From Abelmoschus esculentus (lineage: Eukaryota > Streptophyta > Magnoliopsida > Malvales > Malvaceae), in contig JAUCBN010000038.1 in assembly GCA_035048815.1 (NCBI GenBank), positions 12,490,001 to 12,554,000 of the forward strand: 64,000 bases of DNA, given 5' to 3'. The position numbers were made by a program, and so were the translations under genes. Positions 1 to 10,356 of this stretch are shown here, one piece after another. The number at the start of each line of letters is the position of its first letter. Position 1 is the stretch's first letter. A model generated the notes under the pieces. It had not been told where the DNA came from and ran no database searches. It saw only the letters and a list, made by a program, of their open reading frames with translations.

Positions 1-840
1 TGGCGAAACGGTCATATCTCTTAGCTCAGATGTCCGATTTTAGTCCATTATACCTCGTTGGAAAGCTAGAAGAACCCTCTACAAGGTACAATTAACCTCT
101 CATTTAATTTCCTATTCGATCAGCTCCAAATTTAATTCAAACAGTTCTGGTCGAATTTTCCCGGGACTACTCGGGTAGCCTCACGGAACAGCTTATATCT
201 TCCTCTACCGGACTCGGATTTAAGTTCCGTAAATTTCCTCTTAAACTAGGTATATATGAGTATCATATTCTAAAATTTCATATACAAATACCCATTTTCA
301 AGCTTCTTATTTGTTGTTCATGCTTCACTAACCAAAACCCAATAATCACTAACTCAAAATTAGGCTTTCTACCAACCTAAATTATCATAATAGCATCATG
401 GTAGCTTCTAAAATTCAAGGGTTCAAACTTTCAAAACTTAAGCCATGGAGAAGAAAGCTTACCTAGGCTCTTAGATTTGATTTCCTTGTCCAAAATCAAT
501 CTCATACAAAGCTTTAGACTCCCTCTTCCAAGACTTCTCTAACAATTTCCCTCTCTCTATTTTTTTCTCTTGTTGCCGTCCAAATGGGGGAGAAGAAACC
601 AAAATTTGCTTCTTTTTGTTTAATGGATAATAGTTGTGGAATACCCATATTACCCTTAATGACTTGTCTAAACATATTTTATTACTAAGGGTAGTCTATG
701 GAACTCCTAATTTATCATGCAATCCTCTAACTCTTATTTAATTTAATTTGGTCCTTATTCTAATCCAATTAATACATGATTTAATTTTTATCGTAATATT
801 TATTCGATCCATTTTACTATCCGATTTTCGGGATGTTACA
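1..840 (-). repeat. 3' LTR of gypsy-1 (partial, with internal deletion)
   Basis: Base 1 corresponds to base 8261 of the 5' LTR, and both copies end in the same bases, GGGATGTTACA (840 and 9308). Sequence is almost identical across the shared part. About 213 bp present in the other LTR (roughly 8541-8754) are missing here after base 280. A second small difference lies near 625-640. The rest of this LTR, about 2.6 kb, is outside the window, so the target duplication cannot be checked. Confidence 0.95.
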
Positions 841-2326
841 ACTCTCCTCTCCTTAAAAGAAATTCGTCCTCGAATTTACCTAAAGGGAACAGTTGTGGAT
901 ATTGGGCTTTCATCGTGTCCTCGGGTTCCCAAGTAGCTTCTTCCTTCTTATGATTTCTCCAAAGAACTTTTACTAAGGGAACGTTCTTGTTGCGAAGTCT
1001 TTTAACTTCTCGATCAAGTATCTGAACCGGTTCCTCTTCGTAGAACAAGTCAGGGTTTAATTCTAGCTCTTTCGGTTCCAAAACATGAGAAGGATCGGAT
1101 CTGTATCTTCTTAGCATAGAGACGTGAAACACATTATGTATCTTGTCAAATTCACTAGGGAGAGCAAGACGATAGGCCACCGGGCCAATTCGTTCAATAA
1201 CTTCAAAAGGTCCGATGAAGCGAGGGCTAAGCTTTCCTCTTTTCCCGAATCTGAACACTTTCTTCCAAGGAGAAACCTTTAGGAAGACCTTGTCTCCCAC
1301 GTTGTACTGAATGTCTCTCCGTTTCAAGTCTGCATAAGCCTTTTGTCTATCGAAGGCTTGCTTCAATCGATCGTGGATGATTCGAACTTGTTCCTCTGTT
1401 TCCCGGATCATTTCAGGTCCCAAAACCTTATTTTCTCCCAATTCTGACCAACACACGGGAGTTCTGCATTTTCTCCTGTATAGAGCTTCGAAAGGAGCCA
1501 TCTGAATCGATGCCTGATAACTATTGTTATATGCAAATTCCACTAAAGGTAGGGACTTTTCCCAATTCCTCCCAAAGTCTATAACACAAGCACGTAACAT
1601 GTCTTCCAGTACTTGTATTACTCTTTCTGATTGACCATCGGACTGTGGATGGAAAGCAGTACTAAGATGTACTTTAGTTCCAAGAGCTTTCTGCAAGGAC
1701 TTCCAAAATCTGGAGGTGAAGTTCAGATCTCTATCAGAAATGATGGACGTCGGTACACCATGTAATCGAATCACCTCACGGATATACAATTCAGCTAAGG
1801 TCTCTGAGGTCATGTTCTTTCGGGCCGGCATAAAATGTGTAGATTTATCAACTATCACCCAAATAGCATCACTCTTCCTCGGTGTTACAGGTAATCCAGT
1901 GACAAAATCCATTGTTACTCGATCCCATTTCCACTCAGGCAATTCAATAGGCTGAAGCAATCCTGTAGGAGCTCGGTGTTCAGCCTTAACTTTCTGACAC
2001 GTCAAACATCGGGATACGAAATCTGTGATGGCAGCTTTCATTCCAGGCCACCAATACAAGGATTTCAAATCCTTATACATCTTAACAGAACCAGGATGGA
2101 TCGAGAATGGGCTTTGATGTGCCTCTTGTAGGATATCTCTTTTCAATTCCTCATTATTCGGAACACATACTCTATCTCTAAAGTAGAGTAATCCATTCGG
2201 ATTGAGAGAGAATTCGACATTAGCTTTCGAATCAAGCTTTGATACAATAGCTTGAAGTTCAGAGTCAGACTGTTGTAGATCTTTGATCCTCAAAATCAGA
2301 TCAGACTGAACCTGGAGTTCAGACAA
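836..2326 (-). CDS. Integrase plus chromodomain of gypsy-1 (3' end of pol)
   Basis: An uninterrupted 496-codon frame covering the end of the polyprotein. Residues 70-110 hold the HHCC zinc-binding domain (H70, H77, C107, C110). The catalytic core follows with D140, D198 and E234; 35 residues separate the last two, as in the D,D35E family. The C-terminal part has the GPFEVIERIGPVAYRLALP block, and residues from about 433 on form a chromodomain (YEEEPVQILDREVKRLRN to ATWEPEDTM), thought to steer integration to particular chromatin. The first methionine is only an ORF boundary: normally this protein is cut from Gag-Pol, and the junction to RNase H upstream is broken by frameshifts. The stop codon uses the first bases of the LTR. 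All catalytic residues look intact, unlike the rest of this copy. Confidence 0.93.
   Translation of the reverse strand: MSELQVQSDLILRIKDLQQSDSELQAIVSKLDSKANVEFSLNPNGLLYFRDRVCVPNNEELKRDILQEAHQSPFSIHPGSVKMYKDLKSLYWWPGMKAAITDFVSRCLTCQKVKAEHRAPTGLLQPIELPEWKWDRVTMDFVTGLPVTPRKSDAIWVIVDKSTHFMPARKNMTSETLAELYIREVIRLHGVPTSIISDRDLNFTSRFWKSLQKALGTKVHLSTAFHPQSDGQSERVIQVLEDMLRACVIDFGRNWEKSLPLVEFAYNNSYQASIQMAPFEALYRRKCRTPVCWSELGENKVLGPEMIRETEEQVRIIHDRLKQAFDRQKAYADLKRRDIQYNVGDKVFLKVSPWKKVFRFGKRGKLSPRFIGPFEVIERIGPVAYRLALPSEFDKIHNVFHVSMLRRYRSDPSHVLEPKELELNPDLFYEEEPVQILDREVKRLRNKNVPLVKVLWRNHKKEEATWEPEDTMKAQYPQLFPLGKFEDEFLLRRGEL
841..858 (-). other. Polypurine tract of gypsy-1
   Basis: On the minus strand the bases just upstream of the 3' LTR are almost all purine (TTTTAAGGAGAGGAGAGT). 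This is the expected place and composition for the primer of plus-strand DNA synthesis. It is also translated: the last residues of the integrase ORF (LLRRGEL) are encoded here. Confidence 0.85.
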
Positions 2327-2390
2327 ATATCCTTACTTTCGATATACTCGAAGATGAGCATTAATTGAATTTGGGGCTACAAGGAAATTT

Positions 2391-4430
2391 TTAAATCAGA
2401 TACATATATTCAAAGGAAACTTGTATTATTTCAAAGTTATTAAATGACTTACCCAAGGTCGGTTTACGACTAAGAGCATCGGCCACCACGTTTGCTTTTC
2501 CGGGATGGTAATCACTGACCAAGTCATAATCCTTTAGCAATTCCATCCATCTCCTTTGCCTCAAATTCAAATCCTTTTGAGTCAGGAGGTATTTGAGACT
2601 CTTGTAATCGGTGTACAGGTAACACTTTTCACCATATAAGTAATGCCTCCATATTGAGGGCAAAAACAATGGCAGCTAACTCGAGGTCATGTGTCGGATA
2701 ATTCAACTCATGAGGCTTCAATTGCCTTGATGCATAAGAAACCACTTTGTTTTTTTGCATTAAGACACAACCTAGTCCCGAATGTGAAACATCGCTATAC
2801 ACAGTAAATTCCTTACCGGATTCCGGTTGGATAAGGACGGGAGCATGAGTCAAAGCTTGCTTAAGCTGGTCAAAGCTTCTTTGTTGGTCCTCTGACCATT
2901 CAAACAACTTATCTTTTCTTAGAAGCTTAGTCAAAGGCAAGGCGATGGTGGAGAATCCTTTAACGAATCTCTTATAATACCCGACTAAACCAAGAAAACT
3001 TCTAACCTCAGTAACATTTCTTGGAGGTCTCCAATCCAGAATAGTTTGTACTTTCTTAGCATCGACTTTGATTCCTTCTGCCGAGATAACATGGCCAAGG
3101 AATGATACTTCTGATAGCTAGAACTCACACTTGGAGAACTTGGCAAACATTTGACGTTCCCGAAGTGTTTGCAAAACAATTCGAAGGTGTTTCGAGTGTT
3201 CCCCCTTGGTTCGAGAATACACCAATATGTCATCAATGAAGACAACCACAAACTTGTCAAGATGAGGCCTGAACATCCGATTCATGAGATCCATGAATGC
3301 AGCTGGTGCATTGGTTAGCCCAAATGGCATCACCAAGAATTCAAAATGTCCATATCAAGTTCTGAAAGCCGTCTTAGGAACATCTTCCTCTTTTACTCTC
3401 ATCTGATAGTACCCCGATCGAAGATTAATCCGGGAGAACACCGTAGCATTCTTAAGTTGATCAAATAGATCTTCGATCCTAGCCAGAGGATACTTGTTCT
3501 TAATGGTAACCTGATTCAGTTGCCGGTAATCAATACAGAGTCTCATTGTTCCATCTTTCTTCTTTACGAACAAAACCGGAGCACCCCATGGTGAAGAGCT
3601 AGGACGTATAAATCCCTTATCTTGTAGCTCTTGAAGCTGCTTTTTAAGTTCCTTCAACTCAATAGGTGTCATTCTATAAGGGGCAATTGACACCGGATTA
3701 GTCCCAGGTTGGATTTCAATCCCGAATTCCACTTCTCTAGTTGGAGGAAGACCAGGTAGTTCCTCCGGGAAGACATCAACAAATTTGGATACCACTGGAA
3801 TCTTTGGCAACCCGAAGTCATATTCATCTTGTAAAACCATAGCAGCAAATATCGTAGTTGGTTTCTTATCAATTAGGAGGATTGACTCCTTTCCCAAGCC
3901 ACGAAGATACAATCTTTTGTTCTGACAGTCAATCCAAGCTTCATGTTTGGTCAACCAATCTAACCCCAATATAAGGTCGAACTCACAGGTTGGTAGTACA
4001 AACAAATCAATCCGAAAAAGAATACTTTGAATTGAGATCGGGGAGTCCTTACAAACGAGGTTAACATTCATTATACCTCCTATAGGGTTTGATACTACAA
4101 GACCCCTATCAACATTTTCAGGCTCTAACTTAGTCTTTACAAGTATCTTAGAACATACAAAGGAATATGTAGATCCTGAATCTATCAAAGCATATGCAAG
4201 ACTCAAATTTAATTTAACTGTACCTGCTATAACATCGGGAGACTCTTCCTCCTCCCTACCACGAACATGGTACATCCTGGCAGGAGCTTGAGACCCTTGT
4301 CGAGGAGGGGCTGACTGATGGTCCTTTCCTCTACTCTGATTCCCAGAATGGGCCTGTCCCGGGCCCTTGCTTCTATTCTGAGGTGGTGGACTCTGATAGG
4401 CACGAGACTGAGGTGTGCCCCTATTCGAAT
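2391..4430 (-). pseudogene. Protease, reverse transcriptase and RNase H of gypsy-1 (broken)
   Basis: Continues the gag frame. The aspartic protease active site is seen as ALIDSGSTYSFV, followed by the ILGLDWL block. The reverse transcriptase begins near YRMTPIELKELKKQL, with WGAPVLFVKKKDG and the catalytic FIDDILVYS motif. The usual first catalytic aspartate is replaced by asparagine (RINLRSGYYQM), which should kill polymerase activity. In-frame stops are at 3355-3357 (TGA, where arginine is usual) and 3118-3120 (TAG, where tryptophan is usual). RNase H follows (VYSDVSHSGLGCVLMQ), then a frameshift near 2655 in the FAL-IWRHYLYGE region. The remaining part (LYTDYKSLKYLL, DALSRK) lies in another frame down to 2391. 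A further frame change separates this from the integrase. Confidence 0.93.
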
Positions 4431-5532
4431 TCTGAGGATAATCCCGAATAAAGTGGTCTGATCCACCACAAGCATAGCATAGTTTCATCTGAAGCCGACA
4501 AGGTCCAACATGAAACTTCTAACAGAACTGACAAGCTTGAGCTTTTCCAGAATTCCCCGTGCTATGAACAGATGCAACCGGGGCCGAAGGTCTATTTGCC
4601 GACTGAGGTCTTGACATATAGTGACTCTTGGACTCATGATGGTAGGTCGAAGAGCCCTCTCTCTGACTCTTGGCTTTCTTCATACTCCAATCAGGCCTTT
4701 CTTCCCATTTCCGTTTCTTGTCATTCCTATTTCCACCCTTTCTTTTCTCTGAAGCCTTCATCTTGGCTTCGGTAGCAATAGCCCTGTTGACTAAAATCTG
4801 GAAATCTGTGATCCCCAAGGCTGTGAACATAGGACTCATTTCATCATTTAGCCCATCAATAAACATCTGACACTTCTGCTTCTCTGTCTTGATGTACTCA
4901 GCTCCATATTTGCAGTACTTACAAAAGTCTGCCACATATTATTCTATAGGCCTATTAGCCTGCTTCAGATACAAAAACTTTCTTCTTCTTTCAGCCAAAT
5001 ACTGCTCACTAATGTATTTCTTTTTGAACTCCTCCACAAAAAAGTCTCATGTAACAGAGTCGGTGGGAACAGTTAAGGTTGTAGTTTCCCACCAACTTAG
5101 GGCTTCATCAGCTAGAAGCGAGATAGCACACTCGATTTTGTGTTCGTCTGAGCACTGTAGTTGCTTAGTCAAGATCTGAGTGGTTCTTTTCAACCACTGT
5201 TCAGGTTCCTCGGGCTTATCCTCGTTAACTCCCGCGAAGGTAAAGGCTCGATATCGAGCAAGCTTCTCAATTGGTGCCCTACTTGGCCCAACATTAACAG
5301 GAGCTGGACGATCTTGTCTCAAATCAGACACCAGCTGATCAAACATTCCCTTCATACTCAGAAGACATTCCCTCTGAACGTCTTGTATAATCGGGACCAC
5401 CGGCTCAGGAGCAACTTCCACCGGAGGTGGTTCTTGTTCTAACGGTGGATTCTGTTCCACCCTTACATTCTCATTTTCACTAGATGATCCCTCGGTACTT
5501 TCATCTCCCAGGGCAAGTCTCATATCAACCAT
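4431..5532 (-). pseudogene. Gag of gypsy-1 (three stop codons)
   Basis: Starts at an ATG (5532) 136 bp inside the primer site, in the same frame as the protease and RT. It shows the retrotransposon gag block (YRAFTFAGVNEDKPEEPEQW, then LLADEALSWWE) and a basic region (EKRKGGNRNDKKRKWEE). Two CCHC zinc knuckles follow: CQFC-x3-H-x4-C, and CYACGGSDHFIRDYP in which the last cysteine is tyrosine. Stops are TGA at 5047-5049 (tryptophan expected), TAA at 4939-4941 and TAG at 4519-4521 inside the first knuckle. Each is one transition away from a sense codon. Gag would form the particle that packages element RNA; this copy could not supply it. Confidence 0.9.
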
Positions 5533-5667
5533 ACTACAAAAGTAAACAAAATATTATTCAAATAAGCAAGAACACAAGCAAGTACGGTATAAAACTCCTA
5601 GGTGGTATAGTTCAATACTATATGATGCATGCATATTACTTTCGGTCCGAGAATCATGTAACCCAAA

Positions 5668-5679
5668 GCTCTGATACCA
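5668..5679 (-). other. Primer binding site, initiator tRNA-Met
   Basis: The minus strand reads TGGTATCAGAGC, the standard plant retrotransposon primer site complementary to the 3' end of initiator methionine tRNA. It lies six bases (TTTTAG) inside the end of the 5' LTR and fixes both element orientation and LTR boundary. Confidence 0.95.
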
Positions 5680-6066
5680 CTAAAATGTGACACCCTCGCT
5701 CCGGGTTAGGAGACGGGGGCGTTGACCAGACATACGAACTCGAATAATGAAATCAAATTCAAACATATGACTTATTATGAAACATTGAGAGTTGGTCATA
5801 TTTATACAAATTGCTTATTTACAAACATTGCAAGTCAATTTCTCAATAATACATATTTATTTTACGGTTCAAATTAATATTGCTTATACAAATCCATGAC
5901 AATTTAAAACTTTTTGACACTTAAACAATTTCCCATTTGAAACTCAGATACTCTTCGTTAATCAATTATAACTTCATTTAAATTGATCAAAACTTTTATA
6001 TCAAATCGTGTTTATTTAGCTATCATTAATTATACCTTATTGAATTTGAACTCATGCAGTGAAAGA

Positions 6067-6284
6067 GGTATCGATACCCCTAATGTTGGTATCGATATAG
6101 GGGTATCGAACCAGGTATCGATACCGGTCCTTGGTGTTGACCCGTTGACCAAGACTGGGTAGCCAGTATCGAAACGGGTATCGATACCAAATGGCTACTG
6201 GAATCCCCAGTATCAGAACGTGCTTCGATGCAAAATGTTTCTACCAAAGGTGGTATCGATACCCTAGCTAGAGGTATCGATACC
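6067..6284. repeat. Cluster of GGTATCGATACC palindromes
   Basis: Five perfect copies of the self-complementary 12-mer GGTATCGATACC lie at 6067-6078, 6114-6125, 6177-6188, 6252-6263 and 6273-6284. Several partial copies lie between them. The cluster sits 0.4-0.6 kb from the primer-site end of the LTR, that is toward U5 of the element. Function unknown. Confidence 0.9.
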
Positions 6285-7072
6285 CCTGCTCGAAATGGAC
6301 AATTTCAAGCCTTCTAAACACTTAGACATTTCAAAAAGGCTATCTAAATGACCTTAACTCAATCCTAAGCCTTAAGGATCATAAGACATACTTAGGCAAC
6401 CTATTTCGATTCGCCAAACTTACCCATTTTAGCCAATTCATTATGCATTTTAACATTTGAATCATCCCTACTTAGGACAAGCATTTAATCTTATCATTTC
6501 TATGGCTACTAAGCAATCAAAAATTAGGTTCTTAGGTTCACATGACCTAGACACAATGTTAAGTTAACCATATACCAAATGCATGCTACCATGCCATTAT
6601 GCCAACCATAGCCAACTCAAAACATATAAGGCTAGCCTACTATGAATGTTGTGCCTTTTGGCTTACAAACCCAAAAGCTTAAACGATCATATGAATATAT
6701 ACACATCATGAGATAGCTATCAAAATGCACATACTAGTCTATCATGATTACTATGCCACCCTATATTAGGAGTTACAAAAACTAACAAAATACCATACTT
6801 TGGCTTGGTTACGTGTCCTTGCTCCGAATCAAGCTTGATCTATCTCTTGACTCGTGAACCTGTTGTTTGGGAAGGAGGAAACAAAGAGCGTAAGTACTAA
6901 GAAGTACTTAGTGAGGTAGCCTAAGTCTAACCAATTTAGACATGGATTATAACAAATGAAATATATCAAATGAGTAACAAGTCATTTATACATGGCATTT
7001 AGTACATCATATAATCATGCTCAAGTACAATGACAAGTCATATACAAATATCTTAAGGCAAAGTCGTATCTA

Positions 7073-7219
7073 ATGCTCATATTCAATTCATATCAAATGC
7101 CCTATGGCAAGTGCATATCAAATGTTCATATTCAATTCATATCAAATGCCCTATGGCAAGTACATATCAAATGTGCATATTCAAATCATGTCAAATGCTT
7201 ATTAGCAATTACATTAATT
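7073..7219. repeat. 49-bp tandem repeat in the gypsy-1 LTR, three copies
   Basis: The block beginning ATGCTCATATTCAATTCATA recurs at 7073, 7122 and 7171 with few changes; the third copy is more diverged. A 73-codon ORF over it is only a by-product of the repeat. Confidence 0.85.
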
Positions 7220-7284
7220 TTAATCTTTCGAATCAATTCCAAACATTGCCTTGGTATAGTTAGACTAGGTAACGAGTCAACAGA

Positions 7285-7428
7285 AGTACCCTAAGGTACT
7301 ACCAAAAGTGCCACTAGGACACTAACAAAAGATACTCATGGTATCTATAAATGGTGACTAACCACCAACAAAGGTACCCATAGTACCAACAGAAGTACCG
7401 AAGTACTGATCAGAAGTACCGAAGTACT
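7285..7428. repeat. Array of seven small hairpins, about 21-nt spacing
   Basis: Seven adjacent inverted repeats with 4-6-bp stems and 4-6-nt loops: AGTACC-CTAA-GGTACT (7285-7300), AGTG...CACT (7307-7323), AGATAC-TCATG-GTATCT (7330-7346), TGGTG-ACTAAC-CACCA (7352-7367), GGTAC-CCATA-GTACC (7373-7387), and AGTAC-CGAA-GTACT twice (7394-7407, 7415-7428). Starts are spaced 20-23 nt apart. On the element strand the last two read AGTAC-TTCG-GTACT. A matching array in the same order is in the solo LTR at 51537-51683. Confidence 0.85.
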
Positions 7429-9308
7429 AACAAATGAGCTCAGACTCTAGGCATGCCGTACTGCCTATGACCAACTATGACCCAAGGCTCAATCAGAGTT
7501 TCTTATTCAATTAGTCTTTCATTTACTTAATCAATTTTCTTGTCACGGATGATGTACACAACATGGCATATCAAAAGCATCAAGTCATGCTATTAAATCT
7601 AAAGCATAAGGGTCATGCTATTAATGTAACAAAACATAAGCATATTATCATGTTACCAAAATCCATAAGCATAAATCATGCTAACATACCAAGGCATACA
7701 CATGTGATCATGTTACCAAAGTCCCAAAGCATAAGTCATGCAACATACCAAAAGCATATACATGTCATGCTATCACGAACATAACTCATGCATGACTAAT
7801 ATACCTGGCATCCTTAGCCACGTGCCATTACTTACCTCGATATTTCCGAGCTATGCAAATGCTCTAAACTAGTTTATTATCTAGTACTCAAACATAAGGT
7901 CAAACAAGTCATTACTAATTAATCCTCATTCCCGTAATGTCAAATATTTATTTAATCCGGTTACAATACATAACAAATCAAGTAATCAAATGGTTAGGAC
8001 CCTAGGTCCTAACCCTAAGGGTTTGCTACACTCACCAATATTCCGAGCTATCACGGGTTGTAGATCACAACCCCTTTGCCTCGCCTTTTTGTTGCCTCGA
8101 TCCTCTCTTGATCCTCGTTAATTTCTTCTCCCGGGGTATCTAGCAATTAACATATAATAACTAGGTATCAATACATTTTCAATTATCCGTTTCGAATATT
8201 CATAAGCCTATCAATTGCAACTTGTACATTTGTTCTTTTTGAACAGTTTTGCTACTCTTTTGGCGAAACGATCATATCTCCTAGCTCAGATGTCCGATTT
8301 TAGTCCATTATACCTCGTTGGAAAGATAGAAGAACCCTCTACAAGGTACAATTAACCTCTCATTTAATTTCCTATTCGATCAGCTCCAAATTTAATTCAA
8401 ACAGTTCTGGTCGAATTTTCCCGGGACTGCTCGGGTAGCCTCACGGAACAGCTTATATCTTCCTCTACCGGACTCGGATTTAAGTTCCGTAAATTTCCCC
8501 TTAAACTAGGTATATATGAGTATCATATTCTAAAATTTCAGATCTAAACTCCTTAAATCCCGACCTAAGGAAATTCTCAAAGTTGGCTACCTAGAATAGC
8601 ATTTTTCTAGGCTACTTGACTAGTTTTCCTCTTTTCGATCTTAACTCATAACTCATCTTAACCTCATGATTTTCCAGCACTCCAATCACAAAATTAACAT
8701 CAATAGACCCCAAATTTAACCACCTAACCAAATCAAGTATCATAACTAACATATTTACAAATACCCATTTCCAAGCTTCTTACTTGTTGTTCATGCTTCA
8801 CTAACCAAAACCCAATAATCACTAAGTCAAAATTAGGCTTTCTACCAACCTAAATTATCATAATAGCATCATGGTAGCTTCTAAAATTCAAGGGTTCAAA
8901 CTTTCAAAACTTAAGCCATGGAGAAGAAAGCTTACCTAGGCTCTTAGATTTGATTTCCTTGTCCAAAATCAATCTCATGCAAAGCTTTAGACTCCCTCTA
9001 CCAAGACTTCTCTAACAATTTCCCTCTCTCTATTTTTTTCTCTTCTTCCCGTCCAAATGGGGGAGAAGAAGCCAAAATTTGCTTCTTTTTGTTTAATGGA
9101 GGTGTGAAATACCCATATTACCCTTAATGACTTGTCTAAACATATTTTATTACTAAGGGTAGTCTATGGAACTCCCAATTTATCATGCAATCCTCTAACT
9201 CTTATTTAATTTAATTTGGTCCTTATTCTAATCCAATTAATACATGATTTAATTTTTATCTTAATATTTATTCGATCCATTTTACTATCTGATTTTCGGG
9301 ATGTTACA

Positions 9309-9968
9309 ATGAGGGTATTGAGGATGAGAATTATCTTGACACCTTCACCGGTTCTGTTATGAACCTAGACATCCATGATAGGTTTTTGCACCTTATCATC
9401 TCATGGTGGATTCGTCCATCCAATGGAAAATATTCATGGATTCGTCAAGTAGACAGATTTTGGATTAATTGATTCCGTCAAGGTCGTCAACCGAATCTTT
9501 CTCAGATTATCTTTGCCGATATGGTTTGGCAAGTCAAAAATCGCACAACTCCCTTGGTTTGATCTTTTTACTACACTTGTGTGTTTAGCTTTATCTTTGT
9601 GTGTTTGGGAATTGATTGCTCTTTTGTCCTTGTGGAGTCCGTCGAAGAACCCATCGGAGCCTTCCGTTGATCCGGAGCCTATTCAACAAGTTGCTTCTAA
9701 CGCCGAGATGATGGCTTTTCTCACAACAATGTTTGATAGCTTGGATGCACGTTTTGATTCCTTATTCACTCACTTCGACTCTCGTTTTGATCCTATGGAG
9801 GATACGAGGTTGACGAGTTTAGAGAATCAAAATCTTTTCATGCGTCTCTCGCTTGAAGCTCTTAGGCGTTTTCACAATGCTCCTACCAACAATGATGATG
9901 ATGATGGAGATGGCGACGAGGATGATGATGAGGGTGGTGATGATGATGATGAAAAAGAGTTATCTTAG
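9309..9968 (+). pseudogene. Relic ORF of an older retroelement, acidic C-terminus
   Basis: Reading from 9309 the frame gives a block around NLDIHDRFLHLIISWWIRP and GKYSWIRQVDRFWI. This resembles the conserved core of the putative plant transposon protein family (Pfam PF20167 as I recall it; not searched). A stop near 9472 interrupts it. The open part from 9513 runs to 9968 and ends with a run of Asp/Glu/Gly residues (9889-9955) after a Met/Phe-rich segment (TTMFDSLDARFDSLFTHFDS) that looks coiled-coil-like. The start is missing because gypsy-1 inserted at 9308. It is followed by non-coding sequence, a polypurine tract and an LTR, so it was the last ORF of a retroelement. Confidence 0.6.
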
Positions 9969-10356
9969 CTTCTCTTTGCTTTGATATTGCTTATTAGGAC
10001 TAGTTATGTCTTTCTTAAGTTTTAAGTTACACTTTTCATTTCATGTTAGAACAATATGCACCTATGTTATTTCGTTTGCTATGCTTTGAACTTTATGTTG
10101 GATTTGAACTTTTATTAATGCTATGGTATATTTGATTATTTTTTTGCTTGCTTGCTCTTTATGATATTATGCCTTATTGCATTGATTTTGATCTAACAAA
10201 AAGGGGAGAAAACAATGTGTTATATTTTTTATGTTTTTAAAGGGGAGAAGACCATTATTAAAGCTATGCAACTTTTAAGGGGAGTTTTTTAAAGTTTTTC
10301 AAATTTTTCAAACTTAAAATTTTATGTTGGTTTTGTTATATCAAAAAGGGAGAGAT
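9969..10356 (+). other. 3' non-coding region and polypurine tract of the older element
   Basis: T-rich non-coding sequence carrying repeated AAGGGGAG-type purine tracts (near 10199, 10237 and 10277). It ends with AAAAAGGGAGAGA at 10343-10355, immediately before the TG of the following LTR. That last tract is the likely plus-strand primer. Confidence 0.6.

Larger units (their letters stand above)
1..9308 (-). mobile_element. Gypsy-1: Ty3/gypsy chromovirus (Tekay/Del-like), left LTR incomplete
   Basis: A minus-strand LTR retrotransposon. In its own direction it reads 5' LTR (9308 to 5686), a primer site for initiator tRNA-Met, gag, protease, reverse transcriptase, RNase H, integrase with C-terminal chromodomain, a polypurine tract and the 3' LTR, whose distal part lies beyond base 1. 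The pol domain order (integrase last) defines Ty3/gypsy, and the chromodomain places it among chromoviruses. LTRs of about 3.6 kb fit the Tekay/Del lineage. Gag-pol was one continuous frame from 5532 to about 2650 and is now broken by five stop codons and later frameshifts, so the copy is not autonomous. The two LTRs are nearly identical where they overlap apart from one deletion, so the insertion looks recent. It lies inside the older relic that resumes at 9309. Confidence 0.95.
5686..9308 (-). repeat. 5' LTR of gypsy-1, 3.6 kb
   Basis: Bounded by TGTGACACCC (5686) and GGGATGTTACA (9308), that is TG...CA on either strand. It is 3623 bp, very long for a gypsy LTR, and has no convincing ORF. 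It contains a palindrome cluster (6067-6284), a 49-bp tandem repeat (7073-7219) and an array of small hairpins (7285-7428), listed separately. The 49724-53331 solo LTR is a diverged, oppositely oriented relative: the block around CGGAACCTAAATCCGAGTCC is recognisable in both. What follows at 9309 is unrelated sequence of an older relic, so 9308 is a true insertion edge. Confidence 0.95.
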
